A DNA stretch of 45,077 nucleotides from Deltaproteobacteria bacterium. Its GTDB lineage: Bacteria > Desulfobacterota > GWC2-55-46. How positions within the stretch are numbered: position 1 is the stretch's first letter; each line of letters begins with the position of its first letter. The notes beneath the pieces were generated by a model that searched no databases, was not told the DNA's origin, and saw only the letters and a list, made by a program, of their open reading frames with translations. The DNA lies in contig JACRCE010000036.1 of NCBI GenBank assembly GCA_016213015.1, positions 1 to 45,077 on the forward strand, given 5' to 3'. Position numbers and translations under genes: made by a program. Of this stretch, positions 18,293 through 27,044 are shown piece after piece.

Positions 18293-19522
18293 ATGGGGAA
18301 AAGGGAAAATCTCATAGTCGGACTCGACATAGGCACCACCAAGATATGCGCCGTTGTCGGAGAGAAGACCAAGGACGGCATTGAGATAATAGGGGTCGGA
18401 AACCATCCATCCAAGGGCTTGAGAAAGGGCGTGGTGGTCAACATAGACTCCACAGTGGAATCCATAAAGCGCGCGGTCGAGGAGGCGGAGCTGATGGCCG
18501 GGTGCAAAATAAACAGGGTCTACTGCGGCATAGCGGGCGGGCACATAAGGGCCTTTAACAGCCACGGGGTCATCGCCGTAAAGAACAGGGAGATAACTCA
18601 GGCCGACGTCGACAGGGTCATCGAGGCGGCCCAAGCCATAGTGATACCGCCGGACAGGGAGGTCATACACGTCATCCCGCAGGAGTTCATAGTTGATGAT
18701 CAGGAGGGCATACAGGAGCCGGTCGGGATGCTCGGCGTAAGGCTTGAGGTCAAGGTGCACATAGTTACCGCGGCCGTTACGTCGGCTCAGAATATAATAA
18801 AGTGCGCCAATAAGGCGGGTCTCGACGTGGCCGACATAGTGCTCCAGCAGATAGCGAGCGCCGAGGCGGTCTTGAACTCGGATGAGCGCGAGATCGGCGT
18901 GGCGCTCGTGGACATAGGCGGCGGCACGACCGATATAGCCGTGTACCACAACGGCGCGATAAAATACACGACGGTCATATCCCTTGGAGGCAATCAGGTT
19001 ACAGGCGACATATCCGTTGGGTTGCGGACGCCGGTCTCCGAGGCGGAGAAGATAAAAAAACAGTGGGGCTCCGCGGTTTCGGCGATGGTTCCCAAGGACG
19101 AGAGCATAGAGATACAGTCGGTCGGCTCCAACAGGCCGAGGGCCGTTTCAAGGTATACGTTAAGCGAGATAATCGAGCCTCGCATGGAGGAGATGCTCGA
19201 GCTTATAAAGCGCGAGATAATGAAGTCCGGCTACGATAGTTTCATCACCTCCGGCGTCGTGCTCACCGGCGGGGCCGCTGCCCTCGACGGCATTACCGAG
19301 CTTGGGGAGCAGGTCTTCGGCCTGCCCGTAAGGCGAGGCTTTCCGGCGAACATAGGCGGACTTACCGACGTGGTGAGAAGTCCTGCCTTCGCAACCGGGG
19401 TCGGTCTTGTCCAATACGGAAGCAAGCACTTCGCGGCGACGCAGTTTAAGCGCGGCAGCGAGAACACCATCTTCAACAAGCTGAGCGCGAGGATGAGGAT
19501 ATGGATAAAGGATTTTTTTTAG
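18293..19522 (+). CDS. ftsA: Cell division protein FtsA
   Basis: A 409-residue actin-like ATPase that tethers FtsZ filaments to the membrane. The phosphate-1 motif VGLDIGTTKICAVVG, the SHS2/1C domain and the phosphate-2 motif VDIGGGTTDIAVY are visible, with VLTGGAA as the adenosine motif. The extreme C-terminus (KLSARMRIWIKDFF) is an amphipathic membrane-targeting helix. A strong AAGGAAGGGGG ribosome site precedes the ATG. It is followed by a 171-base gap with a long hairpin before ftsZ. Confidence 0.97.
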   Translation: MGKRENLIVGLDIGTTKICAVVGEKTKDGIEIIGVGNHPSKGLRKGVVVNIDSTVESIKRAVEEAELMAGCKINRVYCGIAGGHIRAFNSHGVIAVKNREITQADVDRVIEAAQAIVIPPDREVIHVIPQEFIVDDQEGIQEPVGMLGVRLEVKVHIVTAAVTSAQNIIKCANKAGLDVADIVLQQIASAEAVLNSDEREIGVALVDIGGGTTDIAVYHNGAIKYTTVISLGGNQVTGDISVGLRTPVSEAEKIKKQWGSAVSAMVPKDESIEIQSVGSNRPRAVSRYTLSEIIEPRMEEMLELIKREIMKSGYDSFITSGVVLTGGAAALDGITELGEQVFGLPVRRGFPANIGGLTDVVRSPAFATGVGLVQYGSKHFAATQFKRGSENTIFNKLSARMRIWIKDFF

Positions 19523-19602
19523 GCGGTCGTCTACATCGGAGAGGCATTATAAAATGGCGCTGTGCCGGTCTAACATGGTGCTGAAAAACCCAATGCTGAC
19601 GA

Positions 19603-19670
19603 AGGTTGCTCAAAAAGCCGCAGTTTCGAGCGACGAGACAACAAAGCAGATGCGGCTTTTTCAGCAACCT
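19603..19670. repeat. Long hairpin between ftsA and ftsZ
   Basis: The arms at 19603-19622 and 19651-19670 pair at 19 of 20 positions around a 28-base loop. The right arm ends 23 bases before the ftsZ ATG and just before its AAGGAGG ribosome site (19679-19685). It may be a MITE-type insertion or remnant (sequences ending in a TCAGCAACCTGCTAA-like motif are common intergenic repeats). It may also be a processing or attenuation site that sets the FtsZ:FtsA ratio. The structure is plain; the role is inferred. Confidence 0.8.
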
Positions 19671-19693
19671 GCTAACACAAGGAGGCGGACTAT

Positions 19694-20857
19694 ATGATTG
19701 AAATGGCGGACGGTTTCAACAAAGGCGCGAAGCTCAAGGTCATAGGCGTTGGCGGAAGCGGCGGCAACGCGGTAAACACGATGATAGAGAGCGGCCTTGA
19801 CGGCGTCGACTTCATCGCGGCGAACACGGACGTGCAGGACCTGAGGAGGAGCCTTGCAAACGTGAAGATACAGCTTGGAGCCGAGCTTACCAAGGGCCTT
19901 GGTGCCGGGTCTAACCCTGAGGTCGGCAGGAACGCGGCTATCGAAAGCAGGGATGCGCTCATGGAGGCGCTTGTCGGCGCGGACATGGTCTTCATCACGG
20001 CCGGCATGGGCGGCGGCACAGGCACAGGGGCCTCGGCCATAGTGGCCGAGGCCGCGAAGGCCACCGGGGCCCTCGTCGTGGCAGTGGTAACAAAGCCCTT
20101 TGCCTACGAGGGCGCGAAAAAGATGCGTTCCGCCGAGGACGGTCTGAAGCGGCTTAAGGAGGCGGTAGACACGGTCATTACAATACCCAATCAGAGGCTT
20201 TTGTCGGTCACCGAAAAAAGCACGCCGATAAAAGAGGCATTCAAGAAGGCCGACGAGGTGCTTTTTCAGGCCATAAAGGGCATCTCGGACGTGATAACCG
20301 AGCAGGGACACATGAACGTGGACTTCGCCGACGTAAGAACCATAATGGGCGAGATGGGACAGGCGCTCATGGGATCGAGCGTGGCGAGGGGAGAGAACAG
20401 GGCCATAGACGCCGCAAGAAAGGCCATCTCGTCGCCTCTCCTCGAGGACATATCCATCAGCGGCGCAAGAGGCGTGCTTGTGAACTTCACTGGCCCCGCG
20501 GACTTGGGGTTGCATGAGGTCGAGGCGGCCATGAGCCTCATTCACGAGGAGGCGCACGCGGACGCCACCATCATCCACGGCATTGTCTTCGACGACGGGG
20601 CGGGAGATGATTTGAGGGTTACGGTCATTGCAACCGGGTTCGGCAAGAGCGAGGCAAGGGGGCACTTCAAGGACGGCATCCAACCGGCGCTTATACTCGG
20701 GGACGCGGACATGTCGTCTATCATGCGAAAAGGCGGGGACAAACTGCCTGAGCTTAGAAGCGGCGAGATAAGACGGCTCGGAAAGGCCGGCGGCTTCAAC
20801 GTGGAGGACGAGGACAGGTACGATACGCCGACATTTTTGAGAAAACAGGCGGATTAA
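19694..20857 (+). CDS. ftsZ: Cell division GTPase FtsZ
   Basis: A 387-residue tubulin homologue that polymerises at midcell to form the Z ring. The GTP-binding motif VGGSGGNAVN is near residue 19. The tubulin signature GGGTGTG is at 106-112 and the T7 synergy loop with NVDFADVRTIM lies near 210. A variable linker leads to the conserved C-terminal peptide DTPTFLRKQAD that binds FtsA. It is the last dcw gene, and the promoter-distal position plus the upstream hairpin suggest separate control of its abundance. A 402-codon reverse-strand frame over it is a shadow. Confidence 0.98.
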   Translation: MIEMADGFNKGAKLKVIGVGGSGGNAVNTMIESGLDGVDFIAANTDVQDLRRSLANVKIQLGAELTKGLGAGSNPEVGRNAAIESRDALMEALVGADMVFITAGMGGGTGTGASAIVAEAAKATGALVVAVVTKPFAYEGAKKMRSAEDGLKRLKEAVDTVITIPNQRLLSVTEKSTPIKEAFKKADEVLFQAIKGISDVITEQGHMNVDFADVRTIMGEMGQALMGSSVARGENRAIDAARKAISSPLLEDISISGARGVLVNFTGPADLGLHEVEAAMSLIHEEAHADATIIHGIVFDDGAGDDLRVTVIATGFGKSEARGHFKDGIQPALILGDADMSSIMRKGGDKLPELRSGEIRRLGKAGGFNVEDEDRYDTPTFLRKQAD

Positions 20858-20883
20858 GGGGCTTCTCAAAGCAGTTACCGGTG

Positions 20884-20945
20884 GACGGTTGTCAGTTGCC
20901 GGTTTAAGGATAATTATTCTTTCGCCTTCATCGGTAACCGTGTGC
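20884..20945. repeat. Dispersed inverted repeat, family A, copy 2
   Basis: This matches 2014-2075 with identical spacing, including the leading GTGGACGGTT and the core TTTAAGGATAATTATTCT; the arms are more diverged than in copy 1. It lies between ftsZ and the first radical SAM gene and overlaps the only plausible upstream start codon of that gene (GTG 20942). Confidence 0.75.
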
Positions 20946-22762
20946 CGATAATAGCCTTCAAAGGCAGCCGGGTTGTAAACAAGCGCGTCTTATGCGATAA
21001 TTCAAACTTCAAGCTGGTACGGAGGTTTGAACTCATAAGCTGGGCGCTTAAAAACAAGGTTTTGAAGAGGCTGGACAGGGAGCGCGGATGGGTGCGCAAA
21101 GAACCCGGCGGACGCCTTGCGGTCTGTCTTGTATACCCCAACGTTTATTCGCTTGGCATGGCCAATCTGGGCTTCCAGACCGCCTGCCATTTTTTCAACG
21201 CTCTGGACAACTGCGTGTGCGAAAGGGCGTTTCTGCCGGAGCCTTCGGATATTGAAGAGTTTGCCCGGACCAACACGCCTCTTTTCTCTTATGAGAGTCA
21301 AACCCCTTTGAAGGAGTTCGACCTCGTCGCTTTTTCCATTCCATTCGAGCAAGACTATCTGAACATACCGGTAATACTCAGGATGAGCGGCATCGAGATC
21401 GAGACGGCCGTCCGTCCTGTCGGAGCGCCCTTGCTCATGGCCGGAGGCGCGGCAGTATCCTTAAACCCCGAGCCGCTCGCCGATCTTTTCGACGCATTCC
21501 TGATAGGCGAAGCCGAGGGCGGCGTTGAGGCGATTGCCTCGCGTCTTTGGACGTTGAAGGGGAGCAGGACGGATAAAAGAGACGCGCTCCTCGCGCTTGA
21601 CGAGCTGGACTATGTTTACGTGCCCGCGCTTTACGAGTTCAGTTTCGAGGGCGCGGATATAACGGGCGCAAGGCCGGTCAACGGCGCGAAGAGCAAGGTC
21701 ATGGCACGGAAGAACATGAGCCTTGACGCTTATCCCCTTCCCGCGTCCTTCATATCGGCGCCGGAGGCTGAGTTCTCAGGCGCGCATCTCGTGGAGATAG
21801 AGCGCGGCTGTCCAAGGGGTTGCAGGTTCTGCGTTGCCGGGTTTTTGTACCTGCCTCCAAGGTGGAGGGACTTAGGAGAGGTGAAGGCCGCCGTAACCGA
21901 GGGCATCGAGCGGGTCCACAAGGTAGGTCTCGTCGGGGCCGCGGTGAGCGAGTACCCGCAATTAAAAGACGTTCTCGACTGCGGGATGCGGGCGCGCGGC
22001 TCCATGACGCTCTCGTCCCTGCGCCTTGACATGTTGGATGCGCCGCTCTTGCATAGACTCAAGGCCGCAGGTTATTCAACCATTACGGTCGCGCCTGAGG
22101 CCGCCGGCGAGAGGATGAGGGCGGTTATCAACAAGGGGATGACCGGGGAGCAAATAATGGAGTCTGTCCGGCTCATAACCGAGGCCGGATTCGCAAAGCT
22201 CAAGCTCTACTTCATGATAGGTCTGCCGACCGAGACCGACGAGGACGCGCGGGCCATCGTTGACATGGCGATTGGCGCCCGGGCCGTGATGAAAAAGGGG
22301 GCCGTCGCGCTGAGCGTAAATGCGTTCATACCAAAGCCTTTTACGCCATTCCAATGGCACGGGTTCGAGGATATGGATTGTCTTAAGCGAAGGATCAGTT
22401 TGATAAAGGACGGCTTGAAAAAAGAGCGCGGCATAACCGTTAACGTGATGTCGACGAGCGAGGCTCTCGTTCAGGCATATCTTGCAAGGGCGGACAGGCG
22501 GGCCGGTGATTTTATCAAACAGTCCGTCCGAGACGGTCTGAAGGCAGCAATGAGGGCGCATGATAAAGAGATGCGCTCATCGGTGTCGTTATCAAGGCAG
22601 GCCGACTCGATACTGCCATGGGACTTCATTGACCACGGCCTTAATAAAGCGTATCTTTGGATGGAATATCAAAAAGGGCTTCAGGGCGCTGCTACGCCGC
22701 CGTGCGACGTGGGCAGGTGTTTCAGATGCGGGGTGTGTCTACCTTTCTTGCAAGAAAGGTAA
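20942..22762 (+). CDS. B12-binding radical SAM protein of unknown substrate
   Basis: A 606-residue frame at most. A cobalamin-binding-like N-terminal domain (VCLVYPNVYSLGMANLGFQT; MAGGAAVSLNPEPLADLFDAFLIGEAEGG) precedes a radical SAM domain with C290PRGC294RFC297. Toward the end is a four-cysteine motif, C588-x4-C593-x2-C596-x2-C599. It is a paralogue of the next gene, sharing domain order and the same Cys spacing, but lacks that protein's DUF2344 tail. The start is uncertain. GTG 20942 is inside a repeat, and homology to the paralogue begins only around residue 40, so a later start such as TTG 21062 is possible. The last seven codons and the stop come from a 22-bp palindrome. Confidence 0.8.
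   Translation: MPIIAFKGSRVVNKRVLCDNSNFKLVRRFELISWALKNKVLKRLDRERGWVRKEPGGRLAVCLVYPNVYSLGMANLGFQTACHFFNALDNCVCERAFLPEPSDIEEFARTNTPLFSYESQTPLKEFDLVAFSIPFEQDYLNIPVILRMSGIEIETAVRPVGAPLLMAGGAAVSLNPEPLADLFDAFLIGEAEGGVEAIASRLWTLKGSRTDKRDALLALDELDYVYVPALYEFSFEGADITGARPVNGAKSKVMARKNMSLDAYPLPASFISAPEAEFSGAHLVEIERGCPRGCRFCVAGFLYLPPRWRDLGEVKAAVTEGIERVHKVGLVGAAVSEYPQLKDVLDCGMRARGSMTLSSLRLDMLDAPLLHRLKAAGYSTITVAPEAAGERMRAVINKGMTGEQIMESVRLITEAGFAKLKLYFMIGLPTETDEDARAIVDMAIGARAVMKKGAVALSVNAFIPKPFTPFQWHGFEDMDCLKRRISLIKDGLKKERGITVNVMSTSEALVQAYLARADRRAGDFIKQSVRDGLKAAMRAHDKEMRSSVSLSRQADSILPWDFIDHGLNKAYLWMEYQKGLQGAATPPCDVGRCFRCGVCLPFLQER
22740..22761. repeat. Perfect 22-bp palindrome at the end of the first radical SAM gene
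   Basis: TACCTTTCTTG and its exact inverse complement abut without a spacer. It encodes the final residues of the upstream protein and ends at its TAA. A related palindrome (ACCTTTTTT core) is at 27010-27041 at the end of the RNase G gene. Both are followed by the same AACTTT(T)AATAGGGAATA sequence, so they appear to be parts of one composite repeat (family C). Confidence 0.8.
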
Positions 22763-22770
22763 GGCCCCCC

Positions 22771-22805
22771 GATAGAGACATTCCCTCGATAGAGACATTC
22801 GAGGG
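22771..22805. repeat. 13-bp direct repeat and 7-bp-stem hairpin
   Basis: GATAGAGACATTC occurs at 22771-22783 and again at 22788-22800. CCCTCGA (22783-22789) and TCGAGGG (22799-22805) form a hairpin with a 9-base loop. This segment separates the palindrome from the AATAGGG part of the family C repeat and is missing from the copy at 27 kb. There is no T-run, so terminator function is doubtful. Confidence 0.55.
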
Positions 22806-22824
22806 CAGGCTTGGGCAGGCTCCG

Positions 22825-22893
22825 AACTTTAATAGGGAATAAACAGCAAGGCTTACGACTTCAAGCGTTGCCCAAGCCGCGTTTTATGCGGCT
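22825..22893. repeat. Family C repeat, distal part, copy 1
   Basis: AACTTTAATAGGGAATA, then GCAAGGCT, ACGA and GTTGCCCA blocks, align with 27045-27102. The copy ends in a small hairpin AGCCGC/GCGGCT (22875-22893) that is only partly kept in the other copy. It occupies the space between the two radical SAM genes and ends just before the second gene's ribosome site. Confidence 0.7.
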
Positions 22894-22911
22894 GACAGAG
22901 GTTTGAGTTTC

Positions 22912-25488
22912 ATGAACGCAATAAACATAAAAGACCTTCTCACAATGGTGAGGAAGCCGTCGCGCTACATGGGGGGCGAGGTCAATTCAGTGAAAAAAGA
23001 CCTCTCGACCGTGCGTCTTACCTTCGGCCTTGCCTTTCCCGACGCATACGAGGTAGGGATGAGCCACCTTGGGATTCAGATACTCTATCAGGCGCTCAAC
23101 GCAATGGATAATATAGCTTGTGAGAGGGTCTTTGCCCCGTGGCTCGACATGGAAGCCCTCTTGAAAAGGCTCGGCCTGCCGCTTGCAACGCTTGAGTCCG
23201 CTATCCCGCTGGAGAGCCTTGACGTGATCGGCTTTTCCTTGCAGTACGAGCTGTCCTACACCAACGTGCTTAACATGCTGGAGCTTGGCAACGTCCCTCT
23301 TTTTTCCTTAGACAGAGGCGAGGGGCATCCGTTCGTCATAGGCGGCGGGCCATGTGCCTTCAACCCCGAGCCTATCGCCGACTTTTTCGACGCCTTCCTT
23401 CTCGGCGACGGCGAGGAGGCTGTCATCGAGATGGCTGAGGCGATTATCGCGTCAAAGGCGGCGGGCGAGGACAGACATTCAACGCTCAAGCGGCTTGCAG
23501 CGATACAGGGTGTGTACGTGCCGTCGTTTTTCAGCGTCTCGTACAACGCGGACTCCACGGTCAGGGAGATTTCACCCCTGCACGAGGGTTACGAGGCCGT
23601 GGTTAAGCGAACGATAGCCGACATGAACGGACTGCCCCGGCCCTCAAGGCCGGTTGTGCCGTTCATGGAGACGATCCACGACAGGGTCAGCGTCGAGATA
23701 AACCGGGGTTGCACGAGGGGATGCAGGTTTTGCGGCGCCGGGAGTATTTATAGGCCGTCGCGTGAGCGGGAACCGGATGAGGTAATCAGGATAGTAGACG
23801 AGACGCTGATGAGCACCGGCTATGACGAGGTGTCGCTCCTGTCCCTGTCAGCCGGGGACTATACGGCCATCGAGGGGTTGATGAGCGCCCTTATGGCCCG
23901 GTACTCGTCCGGCTCAGTGGCCGTCTCTTTGCCGTCCATGCGCGTTGGTACGCTTTCGGCCTCCCTTGCAACCGAGATACGAAAGGTCAGAAAGACCGGT
24001 TTTACGCTTGCGCCGGAGGCCGGAAGCGACAGACTGCGTGTCATTATAAACAAGGGCATAAACGAGGAGGATCTGAAACGGTGTGCCAAGGACGTCTTTT
24101 CTCTCGGTTGGAAGGGCATGAAGCTGTACTTCATGGTTGGCCTTCCAACCGAGACCGATGAGGACATATCCGCCATCGTCTCCCTCGCCGTGTGCGTCAG
24201 GGAGATAGGCAAGGCCGTCTCCAGCGGAAAAGCGCCGGATATAAACGTCTCTGCCGCCTGTTTCGTGCCAAAACCGCATACGCCCTTTCAGTGGGAGCCA
24301 CAGTTGTCCCCGGACGAGTCCGCAAGGAGGCTTTTCAGTCTTAAAAGGGAACTGACCCGAAGGAAGCTCGGTTTCAAGTGGGGCGATTCCGGCATGAGCC
24401 TGCTTGAAGGCGTGTTTTCAAGGGGGGACAGGCGATTATCAAAGTTGATACTTGCCGCCTTCAGGAAAGGGGCGCGGTTCGACGGCTGGACCGAGCAGTT
24501 CAACCTCAAGCTATGGCAGGAGGCGTTTTCAGAGTGCAACATCGACATGCGGTTTTATACCGAGAGAAGGCGCGGCTTTGACGAGGTTTTGCCCTGGGAT
24601 CATCTCTCCTCAGGCGTTACAAAGGAGTTTTTACTGCGGGAGTACGAACAGGCCGTCAATGGCAAGGGCGTTGAGACAAAGGACTGTAAGGTTTTCAACT
24701 GTACAAACTGCGGGGTCTGCGACCATAAGGTCATAAAGAACGTGTCCGCAAAAGAAGCGATTATGCGGAGCAACGCGCCTGCCCCTCAGCCAGCCTCTAT
24801 CGCGTACAGGTTGAGGTTCAGATTCTCAAAGACTGGGCCCGCCCGCCTCCTAAGCCACTTGGAACTCATAAACGCCCTCCTCCGGGCCGCAAGAAGGGCC
24901 GGTCTTCCGCTGGCCTATTCACAGGGCTTTCATCCGCTGGCTAAGCTGAGCTTTGCCTCGTCCCTTCCGGTGGGGCTTGAGAGCGAGGCGGAGGTCATGG
25001 ACATGGAGTTGCGGCCGGAGAACGGAAAGATACTTCCAGATGAGGCGTTATCAAGGCTCAACAGGCAAAGTCCGATTGGCATAGAGTTCCTTGAATGTGA
25101 GGAGGTTCCCTTGAAATCAGGCTTCCCCTCTGCTATGATGACTGAATATGTCTTGACGTTGACTGATGCCTCCAAGAGATTGAAAGCAGTCGGTTTACAT
25201 ATAGATTTTGACGATATTAACGGGATTGTAAGGGATTTTCAGGCAAAAGATGCATGCGTCGTCGCCATTGAAAAGGCGGATAAGACTATCAGTGTTGACA
25301 TAATGCCGATGGTTCACTCGCTCGAAGCCTTGGGCAACGGCCGAATAAGGTTTTTGCTCAGGCAAAGCGCGGGCTCCGGCGTTAGGCCGGTTGCCGTGGC
25401 GCAAGGCATTTTGGGCCTTTCCGCTCAAGTTGCCTCCCTCATTCCCATCCGAAAGAAGCGCGGCATTTGTGTCGCCCATTCGCTTTAG
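22912..25488 (+). CDS. B12-binding radical SAM protein fused to DUF2344 (radical SAM-linked domain)
   Basis: A 858-residue protein. A cobalamin-binding-like domain (FPDAYEVGMSHLGIQILYQ; GGGPCAFNPEPIADFFDAFLLGDGEE) is followed by a radical SAM domain with C267TRGC271RFC274. The four-cysteine motif C592-x4-C-x2-C-x2-C comes next, then from about residue 630 a DUF2344 'radical SAM-linked' domain (RLRFRFSKTGPARLLSHLELINALLRAARRAG, split here: RLRFRFSKTG then SHLELINALLRAARR). Such fusions often lie next to RNase G and ribosomal genes, and their substrate is unknown. ATG 22912 is preferred over TTG 22903 because AGAGG at 22897-22901 gives workable spacing only for the ATG. Part of the DUF2344 region (about 25.1-25.3 kb) is visibly more AT-rich. 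Confidence 0.88.
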   Translation: MNAINIKDLLTMVRKPSRYMGGEVNSVKKDLSTVRLTFGLAFPDAYEVGMSHLGIQILYQALNAMDNIACERVFAPWLDMEALLKRLGLPLATLESAIPLESLDVIGFSLQYELSYTNVLNMLELGNVPLFSLDRGEGHPFVIGGGPCAFNPEPIADFFDAFLLGDGEEAVIEMAEAIIASKAAGEDRHSTLKRLAAIQGVYVPSFFSVSYNADSTVREISPLHEGYEAVVKRTIADMNGLPRPSRPVVPFMETIHDRVSVEINRGCTRGCRFCGAGSIYRPSREREPDEVIRIVDETLMSTGYDEVSLLSLSAGDYTAIEGLMSALMARYSSGSVAVSLPSMRVGTLSASLATEIRKVRKTGFTLAPEAGSDRLRVIINKGINEEDLKRCAKDVFSLGWKGMKLYFMVGLPTETDEDISAIVSLAVCVREIGKAVSSGKAPDINVSAACFVPKPHTPFQWEPQLSPDESARRLFSLKRELTRRKLGFKWGDSGMSLLEGVFSRGDRRLSKLILAAFRKGARFDGWTEQFNLKLWQEAFSECNIDMRFYTERRRGFDEVLPWDHLSSGVTKEFLLREYEQAVNGKGVETKDCKVFNCTNCGVCDHKVIKNVSAKEAIMRSNAPAPQPASIAYRLRFRFSKTGPARLLSHLELINALLRAARRAGLPLAYSQGFHPLAKLSFASSLPVGLESEAEVMDMELRPENGKILPDEALSRLNRQSPIGIEFLECEEVPLKSGFPSAMMTEYVLTLTDASKRLKAVGLHIDFDDINGIVRDFQAKDACVVAIEKADKTISVDIMPMVHSLEALGNGRIRFLLRQSAGSGVRPVAVAQGILGLSAQVASLIPIRKKRGICVAHSL

Positions 25489-25527
25489 CCTTGGGGCTTC
25501 ACCGCCATAAGGCAAAAAAAGGATTAC

Positions 25528-27012
25528 ATGACAACCGGAGTAAAAGAGATACTCATCAACACCAATCCGTTTGAAAAACGGGTTGCCATCGTCGAGAACG
25601 GACGGCTTGTGGAGTTTTATGTGGAGAGGGCCAAGGACAGGGTCATCACCGGCAACGTTTATAAGGGCAGGGTCGTACGCGTCCTGCCCGGGATGCAGTC
25701 CGCGTTCCTTGAGGTCGGCCTTCAGAGGACCGCCTTTTTGCACGTGTCCGACGTGACTGAACCGTTTGACGAGGACGATGACGACGAGGACGATGCCGAT
25801 AACAAGGGCAGGCGCAAACAGAGCCTGCAGAGGATACAGGACGTCGTAAAAGAAGGGCAGGAGATGATGGTGCAAGCGGCCAAGGAGCCGATAGGCACGA
25901 AGGGCGCGCGACTTACCTCGTACATCTCCCTTCCCGGGCGCTACCTTGTGTTCATGCCCGCTTATGACAAGATATCCATATCAAGGAGGATATCGAGCGA
26001 GAAGGAAAGAAGAAGGCTCAGGGAGATCGTGGCCAAGCTCAAGTCCCCTGGACACGGCTTCATCATACGCACGGTCTGCGAGGGCATGGCGGCCGAGGAC
26101 GTGCAGGCCGACATGGACTATCTCGTGAGGCTGTGGAAGAGCATCCAGAGAAAAAAAGAGAAGGTGTCCGCCATAGGCGCCCTTTACGAGGAGCCTGACC
26201 TGACGCTGAGGGTCATAAGGGATTTGTTTTCAACGGGCGTGGATAAGCTCGTTATAGATTCCAAGGAAGAGTACGACAGGGCCATGAAGTTCGTTGAGGA
26301 GTTCATGCCCGGGCTTTCCGACAGGGTTAAGCTCTACGAGGGTGAAGAGGAGATATTCGACGCGCACGGCATCGAGATAGAGATGACCGACGCCCTTGAG
26401 AAGAAGGTCTGGCTTCGCTCCGGCGGCCATATAGTGATCGACCAGATGGAGGCCCTTACCGCCATAGACGTCAATACCGGCAAGTACGTGGGCAAGAAAT
26501 CCTCGGACGAGACTATCTTAAAGACCAACCTCGAGGCGGTAAACGAGGTGGTCTATCAACTGAGGCTCAGAAACATCGGCGGCATAATCGTCATAGATTT
26601 TATTGACATGTCAAAGGCCGCAGACAGGGAAAAGGTCTACAACGCGTTGAAGGACGCCTTGAAGACCGATAAGGCGCGCACGAATATATTGAAGATTTCG
26701 GAACTTGGCATAGTTGAGATGACGAGGAAAAGGATACGGGAGAGCCTGACCCAGTCGTTGTGCGCCCCGTGTCCGTACTGCGACGGGAACGGGCTCGTCA
26801 AATCCAATGATACCATAATGATGGACATATACAGGGACCTTGCAAGGGAGTTGAAGACCGGCGTAAAACTCACGCTCTACGTAAGCCCGGGCATAGCCGC
26901 GCATCTCGCCTCCGACAGGAGCGCCCTTGACGCCCTTGAAAAGAGATTCAGGAAAAAGGTGCTCGTAAAACAGGACGACTCCTTTCACCTCGAACGCTTT
27001 GAGATCGCATGA
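25528..27012 (+). CDS. rng: Ribonuclease G (RNase E/G family)
   Basis: A 494-residue endoribonuclease for 16S rRNA 5' maturation and mRNA turnover. The S1 RNA-binding domain spans about residues 35-130 (GNVYKGRVVRVLPGMQSAFLE) with an acidic loop (DEDDDDEDDADN) inside it. The DNase I-like catalytic domain has the metal-binding aspartates D314 (TAIDVNTGK) and D357 (IVIDFIDM). The Zn-link C412xxC415xxC418 follows MTRKRIRESL. The short C-terminus without a scaffold domain marks it as RNase G rather than RNase E. Its TGA stop is the first codon of a 32-bp palindrome. Confidence 0.95.
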   Translation: MTTGVKEILINTNPFEKRVAIVENGRLVEFYVERAKDRVITGNVYKGRVVRVLPGMQSAFLEVGLQRTAFLHVSDVTEPFDEDDDDEDDADNKGRRKQSLQRIQDVVKEGQEMMVQAAKEPIGTKGARLTSYISLPGRYLVFMPAYDKISISRRISSEKERRRLREIVAKLKSPGHGFIIRTVCEGMAAEDVQADMDYLVRLWKSIQRKKEKVSAIGALYEEPDLTLRVIRDLFSTGVDKLVIDSKEEYDRAMKFVEEFMPGLSDRVKLYEGEEEIFDAHGIEIEMTDALEKKVWLRSGGHIVIDQMEALTAIDVNTGKYVGKKSSDETILKTNLEAVNEVVYQLRLRNIGGIIVIDFIDMSKAADREKVYNALKDALKTDKARTNILKISELGIVEMTRKRIRESLTQSLCAPCPYCDGNGLVKSNDTIMMDIYRDLARELKTGVKLTLYVSPGIAAHLASDRSALDALEKRFRKKVLVKQDDSFHLERFEIA

Positions 27013-27041
27013 CTCACCTTTTTTGTAAAAAAGGTGAGTCA
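27010..27041. repeat. 32-bp palindrome at the RNase G stop codon (possible bidirectional terminator)
   Basis: Perfect 15-base arms (27010-27024, 27027-27041) are separated by GT. The left arm opens with the rng stop TGA. The stem is AT-rich at its tip and is followed by A5-C-T4, so it could act as a terminator, though the downstream T-run is weak. It is related to the 22740 palindrome and belongs to family C. Confidence 0.75.
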
Positions 27042-27044
27042 AAA

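Noticed and set aside
19661-20869. 402-codon open frame on the minus strand opposite ftsZ
   Set aside because: It is the complement of a certain ftsZ, with no recognisable motif or ribosome site.
22783-22805. Rho-independent terminator after the first radical SAM gene
   Set aside because: The hairpin is clear, but no T-run follows on either strand.
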